Shown: positions 54,111 to 64,000 of the stretch, piece after piece
How the letters are laid out: every line of letters begins with the position of its first letter
Position numbering within the stretch: position 1 is the first letter of the stretch
Assembly: GCA_020055645.1 (NCBI GenBank)
Contig: CM034546.1
Coordinates: 10,354,001-10,418,000 of the forward strand
Reading direction: 5' to 3'
Source of the DNA: Tomocerus qinae
Lineage: Eukaryota; Arthropoda; Collembola; Entomobryomorpha; Tomoceridae
Length of the DNA: 64,000 nucleotides
Translations under genes and position numbers: made by a program
The notes under the pieces: model-generated
Databases searched by the model: none
What the model was told of the DNA's origin: nothing
Seen by the model: only the letters and a program-made list of their open reading frames with translations

Positions 54111-56164
54111 GTTAATACATTCAAACTAATTACCAATATACATATTGTTTTAAAATTTCCATTTCGTAAAACAAAAACCTGATCTTTTTCTAGTAAATCT
54201 GTAATAACTACGTCAATATTTAAACCCGCTGCTTAATTTTTAAAATAACATTATCCAGCAATATTGTTTTAAATTACTTTTGCAGAAAATAATTGAAATT
54301 AACTACTGAAATAATGAAATGAAGGTGATAGTCTTAACATATTTCTCGTTGTTCAAATGGCCTTTCTGGGCAAGTGGGTCCTCACCACACATTCACATTT
54401 TTCATGGACGCAAATATAATTGCCAAAAATCTATATTTATTAAATAAATTCGAATTAATGCCCCTTCTCATTTAAAAATGTAGTTTTGTTTTTAAAAAAG
54501 TTTCTTAAACTTATTCTGTGTGGTCGAAATCACTCGGACTCTGAACCGAGATTGTGGCAGCCACTGAGAAATAAAATCAAAGACATTCAATCTAAGAAAA
54601 ATGAAATTGTTTACAAAAGGAGACGTGGACCCTAATCTAATACGGTCGGGCCAGATTAAGACTGGGTCGGAGCAGATTTAATATCAGTGTGATGTAGTGA
54701 AATGAGCCATGAACGGAATTAAAACTAAAAATTTATAAATGGAGCATCATAATAAACTTTCCATAAATCTTTATTTTGCGGGCTAAAACATCTAGACCAC
54801 AAAATAAATACACCAAAGGCCATAAAACAGTAATATTAAATACCAAATGAGTATTTCAAGAAAATGTTTCAACAAATATCGTATCTTCCTTCAGGCTTTT
54901 TAAATAAACGGGTATAAACAAACTGAAAACTAAAGAGATTATTAAAATATTATGTTTTTAAAATATTTTGTATTTATTAGGGCAATGATATATTATAGTG
55001 ATTACGTTGACTATTATGTTGACTTTGACTTCGGAAGAACTAAATGGATAGCTTTTGTAGTGTTGCTTTTTCTCAGCAGAAGTATATTCACCAACAGTTT
55101 CCTCTACAAAAAACAATAATAATAATGATTATTATTCAAACCTAATTTTTTGTTAGCTTAAGATTACAACACCCTAGTAATCGTTAATAATAGACACAGA
55201 CAGAAATAAAGATTAGATTACTTTTCACTTATTTTGGTAAAGTTACAATATGTTCCAAGAAGAAAGTTTTCTCTCACTAGTTGTATCAAGTTGCAGTTGC
55301 AGAAACATCTGTTAATTATTATCCCGTAATATAGCCTTATAATATAGTAGATACTTGGATACATAGTCTTATATGGGATATAAGGTCGGCCATTTTGAAA
55401 AATATTTATGGAGGGGAAAGGTATAAGTTGTGTATTATGTACAAACAAAGAACAAACATGATAAAGAAAATTATCTTTCAACTTTATCCTAAAGTAAATG
55501 CTCGAAGATTGATGTAACTTCGATTAAAGTGGCCACGAATGGTTACTGGATATTTATTCCAATTCGGTATTAGCTATAACACATCAAAAACTGGAAAATA
55601 GCACTAAATGACGAAAGAAAACGGGCCAGCTGATGGTAAAGGATGAAGAATTATTGGGAAGATATATTTAAATAAAAGTTCGTTTTAAGATTTATGATAA
55701 CCTTGATTAACGTTGAACAGCAGCAAAAGAATTATAGTCCTCAAGTAAAAAATTAATTAATGTCCAGTTAGTTGATTTTTATGTAAAAATAATCAGATAT
55801 TTAAAATCTGTGGATGGAAAATGATGAGAGTTTGTAGTCAGCAGAACTCGGAGCCCCTCCCTTCTTTTCAGTCTCACATTGAATTAAAAGTTCCCTCTCC
55901 TACCATCTATCTCATGTGATTTATAAATGCGAATTTCGTTTGCGTGATCTCTTATGAACAATTATTGACTGATGGGCGGCTGTAACAGCAACGCCGGAAC
56001 CTTCCAAAGACGTACCCGACAAGAAGTATTGCAAATCAATTGAAAATGATAAACTATTATTAGCCGACAGAATGTCAATTATTTTGAAAACATTAACATT
56101 AGCCAACGGAATTCAAATTAATTTAGAAACTCATTTACCACTTGTCGAAGAAATGCACGTTTAC

Positions 56165-56420
56165 TCGTAATCATTGACTTTTACCTGAATGAATACATAC
56201 TTATTTGTAGTCATCGAATATAAGCCGAATAAATACATCTTTAATTGTAGTCATTGAATATAGGCCGAATGAATACATATTTATTTGTAGTCATCGACTA
56301 TTAGCCGAATGAATACATATTCATTTTCTAATTATCGACGATGCGCTGACAGAATGAATATTAATTTTTAATAATTGACTATCAACTGGAAAATTGAAAT
56401 TAAATTGGAATCATTAATTT
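56165..56420 (+). repeat. ~55-bp minisatellite, 3-5 diverged copies
   Basis: Units contain AGCCGAATGAATACATA, TTTATTTGTAGTCATCGA and a short variable joint. The copies nearest 56200-56320 are the best preserved; flanking ones (to ~56530) keep only TTAGCCGATA-like cores. Confidence 0.8.
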
Positions 56421-56620
56421 TTAACTGAAGAAATGCAATATAACAACAAAATGTTTCCGATTAACCGATAAAATGCTAATTAATTCAAAATCTCGATTAT
56501 TAGCCGATAGAATACAAATTAGTTTAAACTAGTGGAGTATTAGCTGATATAATGATTTTATTTTGAAAACGTAAGATAATGTATCACAGTTGGATTTTAC
56601 CAAGTGGTACAAATGCAAAA

Positions 56621-56652
56621 GTAAAATGTACCACAGCTGTGGTACATTTTAC
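56621..56652. repeat. 32-bp perfect palindrome
   Basis: GTAAAATGTACCACAG and its exact reverse complement meet with no loop. It has no known site identity. Perfect palindromes of this size are unusual in unselected DNA and can extrude as cruciforms. Confidence 0.85.
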
Positions 56653-57278
56653 ATGCATGTAGACAAGATAAACACTTCAACCATGGATTTGATGACAAGT
56701 TTAAAGACAAAAATTATTGCAAGGAACAATTGTATCACCGTTTGGGCTGGGTTTTGCCATGTGGTGAAAATGTATAACAGCTGGTAATCCGCGGAATTTT
56801 TAACAGCTGGCCTTAATTTTTTGACCTTAGGAAGAACTATCTCCAACCAACATTTATACTACGTTTGCATTGTCTAATTGTCTGCATGTCATGACTTAAG
56901 CATATCTAGGGAAAAGATACTCTCGGTTCAAAAAGTTTGGCTTCATCTGATACGAACTGTCGAGTGTGGTGTGGCAGGGTGTCGGGTTCTTTTATTGGAG
57001 AACGTGTATATGAATTTCTCCGTTACTTCCCTATTAGTCATCCATTCCATCACTATCAGTCAAAGGAGGATGGTATTGGCGACTTTTGTGATTAGTTTCA
57101 GGTTGAGCAGCTGATTGAGTGCAATAACAACAAAAATATTATTATTGGTGACAAATTGACGATGGAATAGAGTATTAGATTGGAGTTGTGGGAGTAATTG
57201 AGTTAGTGCAGCAGTGGTGGACAGTTTAGGAAATAATAAATGTCCATTATTTAGTTAAATAGATAGGAGTAGTGGAGG

Positions 57279-60200
57279 ATGGAGGGTGGTAATATTCCTC
57301 ACTGGACTCCGAATCAAGTAGCGGACTGGCTCCGGTCAAAAGGTCACAGTGAAGACTACATCCACATCCTTTGCCATGACCAACGGGTCGACGGAAAGAG
57401 TTTGCTCCTAATTAGCGAAAGTGATCTCCGACAACCACCAGTCAATATCACCGTAATTTGATTTAATTATTTTATTAGGTTTCCCTCATTTGTTATTTGT
57501 TATTTATTTATTGCACACCTGTAAACCGAAAATGAACCATCACAATGAAAACATTAATTGTATTTTATTTTTAGTTAGTAAATGGAAATTGGCGATTTTT
57601 ATTGAGAAGAATTTCATTGACATTCAACATTTGACATTATTAGTGAGGGGCGGCGGGGTAGTATTAATTTCAAACCCGCGTAATACAATTATAGATACTT
57701 TTTTGTTTAAACGGTTTCAAAGACAACACGAATAATTACTTAATGTTTAAAAACTGTTCGTTATTAATTACAAATTCCCATTCAAGTATTTTTTTACCAT
57801 TTTCAGTGACTTAAAAAGATTTTACTCTGAATTTCAATGTATTAAAAATTCTAAGTAATTGATGTTTCACAATTTTATGGTAAACTGGTCCCTAAAATGT
57901 CTTTTATTCCAAAACACTATTAAAAATCATGTCATTGTAAACGAAGAAACAATTGATTGAAGTAGTTATGATAATTAGAGCTACCTAATTGGAATCTCGA
58001 TTTGCTTTAAATAAATATTTCTAATAAAATTTAAATATTGAATATTTTTTAGATTTTGGGTGACGTTAAGAGACTTTACTATGATATTGCGGAGCTACAG
58101 CAGAATTATCTGCAAAAGAACGCTTCTTTCTTTTCTACCCCGGCGGAGGTGAGCTTTAGTCATTCGGAGGATTGGAATTACAAACGGAAGCACCTGAGAA
58201 AAAAGCGCAAAGTAAACTTTGACTCCACAGATTCACAAATTTCCGATTCCGAAAACGTCCAGCATCAATCCGAAACCAAAAATCAAATGGGTAATCATTA
58301 TTAAAAACTATTATGAAAAATATAAAATATAATTCATAGAGTTGTAATAAATATTTTTAAAATGTTGTACAGGCTATGCTAAGAAACAAAATCTGAAGCC
58401 CGAGTTTACAAAGGCATTGCTGGCGATGGCTTACGTTTTTGTTGTCACTTGGATCACCGCACTTGTTATGGTCATTGTGCACGACCGTGTTCCGGACATG
58501 GAGAAATACCCCCCGGTAATTATTATTGCAAAATAATCTACTACAGTTTAATAAAATTAATAATAAAATATTGTTTTGTGGAAATAGTTGCCGGACCTTT
58601 TTCTGGACAACATGCCTCACATTCCGTGGGCGTTCGAGATGTGCGAGGTGACAGGTACGATTCTGTTCACGATCTGGGTGGGCGTGTTGGTGTTCCACAA
58701 ATACCGATTCATTCTCATGCGTCGGTTTTTTGCGTTATCTGGGACGGTGTTTCTTCTCCGGTGTGTCACTATGTTGATTACTTCTCTCAGTGTTCCAGGA
58801 ACACATCTCCAGTGTAATCCGCGGGTAATGGTAAATCCTCTTTTTGGCTTTTCGGGGCGACTCTCTTCTCAGACAATAATTCACAATCTACTCTCTCGTT
58901 ATCATTCTCTCCATGGCTTCCTGGTTCTCTTGCTTTTTTGCTTTTTAATTATTATTTTTGAATTTTTATTATTTTTACCATGCAAGAATTACTTGAGATT
59001 GTTTGATGGGTGATATAAATAATCCAAACAGGCAGCCTAATTATTTTTTGGAGAATTGGCATAAATATATTTATTTATGCAATTGTCCTAGTCTCAGTGG
59101 GACTAGGGCAATTTACAAATGATAATATTATGCACAGCTGTTTTTCACTAGTATTGTGAATAACCGCTGTGACTAACTATTATTACTAATACTAATTAAT
59201 GATTAATGGTATTGCAAATGTTTATTGATGACCAGTTTGGACTGTTTAACTAAATTTAATACATTTGCGAAAATATATTAATGAATCATTTGTGGTTTCA
59301 GCCATACGGTGACTGGATTTCTCGTTTGTACAATGGTAATGTGACAAGTTTCATTTATTTTACCTAAATTGTTTACTGTAAAGAGACACTAAATATATTT
59401 TCTGTCCATTTTTTAGCATATTTGATCTGGAAGGGTGCCGGTATGAGCATTCAGGGAGTGCGCACTTGTGGCGACTACATGTTCAGCGGACACACCGTCG
59501 CCCTCACAATGCTCAACTTTTTCATCACTGAATGTAATTAATTCTCCCTTACTATATGACTTAATTACTAATGTGTATGTGACATTGTTCTACAGAAATG
59601 AGTAATTAGTGTCTAGCCAAATGCGTTTATAGTCAGCGGTCACAGCTAATGATAAGTTTGCTTACATGTAAATGTAATTAGATAATGCAAACGTATTAAG
59701 GTCATTGTGGATGAGCAATCAGTGTCTGAATACAACACAAATGGCCTAAATCTCTGTTTAATCATACTGTTCTAGTTAACATGATGTTATTACAAAAGCA
59801 ATTAGGTAAATTTAAACTAAGTCTTAAGCAAGTTTAAATGTCGTAATACTAGTTGGTCTCTGCAAACGTAGTGGTAATATTTTCTGTATTCCATTTAATT
59901 AATCCTTAAAATTATTATGACACTTATTGCAATGTAAACAGTTTTGTTTCACAACTTTGTTAAGAAATTATATATATTTAACATAATATATGGTTAGACG
60001 TCTGTAGACTAATGTAGGGCAGGTTTCAATTGACAGTTATGGTTATAATAATGAATTAAAACTTTTTCTTACAAGCCTAGAAGCCTATTATATTAGCCTT
60101 CTCAGTATGGTTGCCCCCTTCCAGAGTTTTTTCATTTTTGCGACGATAGGATTCCGAAAATATTTACATGTAATCTACAATGTAAATGTTGCACTCAAGT

Positions 60201-61622
60201 CAATTATAAAGTATTAATATTTAGGTAATTTTATCAATTAATTCATGACCTGGGTCTATTGGATCGGCTTGTAGGGTATGCACTCAATTTATTTCTCAAT
60301 TTCGTATTTTTGTTATTTCAGTTAATTTTTATGATTGTCAAAACGTTTGTCACAAAAGAATAATTTTTTGGGAATTTAACTTTTGCAATTTAAAGAAAAA
60401 ACAAATATTGTCCCGCCGGAATCCTCTCGGGGAGAACGTCTTAAATTCAAAAAATTGTTAAATAGTACGTCATTACATAATTAAAAGTCGCATTCGGAGG
60501 AAGCAATGACGTCATACAACTGTATTAATTTAGGGAAAATAGGAATTTGTATGGCACACACAGGCATTTTTGTATGGCAAGAAATTTCATCGAATAGTCG
60601 TACATTTGTATGGTACGTTAAAGAAATCCGAGGGGTATTGTATGGAAAGTAAAGGAACAGTGTATGGTACTAACACAAAATTCTGGCTTTGGTGTTTTAA
60701 TGAATGGGAAAAATTATTTTTTCTTGGATCTTGGGGGGAATTGGTCCCTCTCAGTATCCAGAATTACGAACACATGAACTGGTTAGCCAGGACTTGATTC
60801 CACAAAACGTGTATAGAAAACGAATAAGATCGCAGAAGTTTGTGAATTGAGTAGTGAAAGACGTTTTATAATTACTAAAAACGAGCAAAATTTTCATTAA
60901 AGTTTTAAATTACGATACAAGTATAAGAGATTCGGTTTTTTAAATTTTATTTTAAAAAACACCAAATGATGCAATATAAGAGAGCTTCCACTGTTAGTTT
61001 TATTCAAATCGTTTTGAGGTTCACGAGGTATTTTACTTTTAATTGCGAATATTAAATTTCTATAATTATTTTCACTTTACCCGACATAAGTCATTATTTA
61101 CACACTTTAGATAATATCTGACTGACACATGAAAAGATAAAGTTTTCTACAAATACAACTAAGATTATACCACTAAAGATTATGTTATTAAAATAATATT
61201 TTTATTGTTTTTCAGACACTTCCCGCCGCTTGTACTTTGTACACACGTTTAGCTGGCTACTGAACATGTTTGGCATTTTCTTCATTCTGGCAGCACACGA
61301 GCACTACTCCATCGACGTGTTCATCGCTTTCTACATTACATCGCGTTTGTTTCTCTACTACCACACTCTGGCCAACAATCAGGCGCTGATGCAGCGCGAC
61401 TACAAGCGCACCAAGATCTGGTTTCCACTCTTCTCCTATTTCGAGTCTGGAGTCGATGGAATCGTTCCCAACCAGTATGAGTGGCCAATCACGCCAAGGC
61501 GGATCAGATTCCTCCTCACAGAAGTGTACTCCAATCTGAAGAAGAATCTGCGAGAGTTGTTCCAAATAAACGAGAACGTGCGGGTGCGCATGAATCTCTT
61601 CCGTGTGCGCAAGAAAGACTAA
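57279..61622 (+). CDS. SAMD8: Sphingomyelin synthase-related protein (SMSr), seven exons
   Basis: Exons 57279-57452, 58053-58290, 58373-58515, 58588-58824, 59302-59335, 59417-59533 and 61216-61622 join in phase to 449 residues. Residues ~1-60 form a SAM domain ([29 protein letters not shown]). A basic linker follows, then six predicted TM segments of the PAP2-like LPT fold. Catalytic motifs are [10 protein letters not shown] (exon 6) and [11 protein letters not shown] (exon 7), supplying the His-His-Asp triad. SMSr sits in the ER, makes small amounts of ceramide phosphoethanolamine from ceramide and phosphatidylethanolamine, and the SAM domain drives oligomerisation. Length suits the family (human SAMD8 is slightly shorter). 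The gene looks intact; intron 6 is the longest (~1.7 kb). A polyadenylation signal AATAAA lies at 61730-61735, and another overlaps the stop. Confidence 0.92.
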
Positions 61623-63603
61623 ATAAACATTTGACTATTTAATTCCTCTTTTTTAATTTGCACTGCACAAATCACTTAATGCCATTTTTTATTTCTTATA
61701 GAGATTCATAACTAACGAGTATCAAGTACAATAAATCAGCGCGTCCAACTACAAAATACTATATTTGGCTTCTCGTCAAATATAACTGCGCGATATAAAA
61801 TATAATTTCCTGGGGATAGCTACCCCAGTTTTAAAACTATGTTATTTGGAACTCATGTGTCAGTGTTATCATATTTCCATATCCATTCGATGCCAGGAGA
61901 TTCCAAATATTCCAGTAAATATTCTTACTCTACTGGAAATCATCAATTTAAAATTTCATAACCCCAAATGGGTTGTATTCTTGTCCTTTTGATTGCTGAG
62001 ACTTTTGTCTTCTTGTATGTTCGAAGGCGAAATTTTAATGACAATTCCTCCTTCGGAGGCTACATACCTTTTACTTTATTACTAATGTGAACATTTATCA
62101 ACAAAATTCTGTTCACTCAATTAAAGTAACATTGTCTACTTTCCATGTGGACATTCTGCATTTCGAATGATAATTTCACATGTGAAAAGACTCCTGAAAA
62201 ATTTCTACATCTTCAGAATAGATACAAAAATAAGCTTCATTTCAAGAAAAACACCCAATGCGCGAAATTTCGAAAAAATTTTCATTGTGGAACTTGGAAC
62301 AATGTTTAGATACGAAACAACGTTAATCAGAGTAAGCTACAAATCTTACGCTTTTGTCCAGCACTGACGATCGGAGTTCTTAGTTCAAAAAATTAATAAC
62401 TCGGAGAGTTTCGTGAATGAATACTTCTCCTAAACCGGAGGGAACTCTTGTTGTCTAACTGTTTAACTCGTTGTACTAAAACGGGAATTCCAAAACGTGC
62501 TGTCATCATATTCTTTGTTGGAACTCCTCTTCTGAGAATCATTTCTTCTTGTTTTGCTACGGAAAAAAAACAAACAAAGAAATACACAATTGTCACAGAA
62601 GCAGTTTTGCAACCCAAAATTTTTTATTAGAAACATTAAAATTCTCCACTTTTTTTAAAATTAAAAGGTGATAATTGAATTAACAAGAATAAAATCCTTA
62701 TTTATACAACATTACATACTATAATATGCTTTGCTGGAAATTGTTTGAACTAACATTATTTTAACTATCCTATAAGTAAATCTGAAGGAAAAAATTTAAA
62801 GTGGGACATTGGAGTGTATGCAAAATCTAACACGTATCTGATTCAAGTTAAAACCAAATAATTAAAGGTTTAATATTTTATGAAGCCTTGCACGTATTAA
62901 ATGTTTGCAAATGGAAATACAATCAGGGCCTATCTATGGGTATTAGAACTATGTTTATTGAGGAGTTGTACAAACTAACAAAGGATTAATAGAACTTGTT
63001 AACCCATCCGTTACGGAATTATTTTTTTTGAGGCTCGGATTTGATATTTCAGTATCACACTACTTTGGGGTAGAGAAACACTTTTTACATTGATCATATG
63101 ATTGAAATCTGCAAAGCCCCCGAGATAATGCCCGTTACCATATGGCAACGCTAGGAACATGTGGGGTCAAAAATAAATGTTACGCAAAATGTGGAATAAA
63201 TGTAATTCATGGCGAATGTGGTCAGAAATCGACTAAAATGTGATATTTATGAAAATCAGCAAGTATGCATCCAGTAGGGGGCAGGGTGGTCGCAGCGCCC
63301 TACCCCTAATTCTAAGAAAAAGATAAGATTTTCCCCAGGAAAAAGCCAAAAATAGCAAAAATTTTTCGTGCATTGTTTGCACATTTTACATTATTTTTGT
63401 TTGCGCCCCCCTTTAAATTTCTGGATACGTGTCTGGAAAGCAGAAAAGCATTTTTCGCGCAAACCGACGTCCCACTTCTTGCACAAGTCAGGATTTTTGT
63501 CCACATCGTCATATTTTATTGTCGACCGTCTGTGCAGCGTAAAACTCATCTGAACATTTGTAAGCTAGGTAAAACCAATGACGTCAACTAATGATAGCGC
63601 ATA
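61623..63603. other. Downstream region, no firm gene
   Basis: AT-rich, with a poly(A) signal for the preceding gene. A minus-strand frame ending at 62393 has a strong acceptor-like TTTTTTTTCCGTAG before KQEEMILRRGVPTKNMMTAR and might be a terminal exon; I could not find its partner. Around 63415-63430 there is a fragment (TTTCTGGATACGTGTCTGG) related to the GCACGTATCC MITE family. Confidence 0.4.
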
Positions 63604-63658
63604 CAAACTATCCAAACTATCCAGAGTCTGCCTAGTCTCTGGATAGTTTGGATAGTTT
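63604..63658. repeat. Long perfect hairpin
   Basis: AACTATCCAAACTATCCAGAG and its reverse complement flank a ~10-base loop. Each arm is itself a doubled ACTATCCA unit. No transposon ends or gene are associated. Confidence 0.85.
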
Positions 63659-64000
63659 TACTTCAAAAGAAGGGGGACTGGATTTAGGCAGCGTGATCTC
63701 GTTCCCCCAATTGTCCCCGTTGCGTCTGTTATCAATGTTGCACCCGTGGCCCCAAGTTTGGCCACTTAACCTATTACCTTAGTTTATCTCCCTCGTTGCC
63801 TCAAGTGTTTCTAATGTGCATTCCAATCTATTGAACTTGTTGCCCCATCTGCCCCCAATATAGTGCACATACACTACTATTTACTACGCTTGGGGCGACG
63901 GCGGCAACGAAGATTAGATAGGCACATTAGGTTAATATAAAAGCACTTGGAATAACGGGGATAAAATTAATGTAATATGTTAAGTGGTCAAACTTAGAGC
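63659..64000. other. Gene-free window end
   Basis: Non-coding DNA with CCCC/GGGG-rich patches (TTGTCCCCGTTGC, CCTCGTTGCC); no supportable feature. Confidence 0.4.

Larger units (their letters stand above)
54111..57278. other. Sparse stretch upstream of the SMSr gene
   Basis: No gene is firmly supported. It holds a possible exon near 55000-55107 (minus), a ~50-bp minisatellite and a 32-bp palindrome, listed separately where clear. The SMSr promoter should lie in its last few hundred bases, but I see no clear TATA box; the leader just before the ATG is GGAGTAGTGGAGG. Confidence 0.4.

Noticed and set aside
58357..58817. 113- and 122-residue ORFs over SMSr exons
   Set aside because: These are shadow frames of the SMSr exons 3-4.

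Overview
The window is AT-rich animal nuclear DNA. It has spliceosomal GT-AG introns, AATAAA polyadenylation signals, many MITEs and minisatellites, and only a few host genes. The host genes point to an arthropod, probably a hexapod: an intronless divergent ionotropic-receptor (IR) gene and a SAM-domain sphingomyelin-synthase-related gene (SMSr/SAMD8). I lean weakly towards a springtail-like genome but cannot prove it. All calls come from reading the sequence and its translations; no database search was run.

Layout. (1) 1-12283: repeat-rich host DNA holding one IR-like gene on the minus strand (2369-4315), open except for a single in-frame TAG. It also holds several MITEs, including a hAT-type element with an exact 8-bp target duplication, and a ~540-bp tandem segmental repeat. 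(2) 12290-36346: a 24,057-bp Polinton/Maverick (adintovirus-like) element. It has ~160-bp terminal inverted repeats, whose outer 115 bp are identical, and a 6-bp target duplication AACCGC. (3) 36353-57278: repeat-rich DNA with two small host genes assembled here from short exons, both on the minus strand: an acidic 138-residue protein (37900-38983) and a 204-residue coiled-coil protein (48088-50452). (4) 57279-61622: a seven-exon SMSr/SAMD8 gene on the plus strand, 449 residues. (5) 61623-64000: sparse DNA with a long hairpin.

The element carries the full self-synthesising set. There is a protein-primed family-B DNA polymerase (five exons), a retrovirus-type DDE integrase, an A32/FtsK-like packaging ATPase, an adenain/Ulp1-like cysteine protease, and an F54H12.2-family protein that I take as the double-jelly-roll major capsid protein. 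It also has a very basic core-like protein, three paralogous ~550-residue beta-rich virion-type proteins (one broken by a frameshift), and a signal-peptide/TM glycoprotein-like ORF. The remaining genes are a duplicated Cys/His mini-protein, several unassigned small ORFs, and two spliced genes next to the two termini: a Cys-rich membrane protein at the left and a Pro/Ser-rich protein at the right.

Most core genes lie head-to-tail on the minus strand, several with stop/start overlaps. A plus-strand cassette sits in the middle (19864-21406). Introns occur only in the polymerase and the two terminal genes; the morphogenesis genes and the integrase have none. In the expected scheme the polymerase copies the linear genome using the TIRs as origins, the integrase inserts it with a 6-bp duplication, and the ATPase, protease and capsid-type proteins would build and fill a particle. 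The identical TIRs, perfect target duplication and largely open genes suggest a young insertion.
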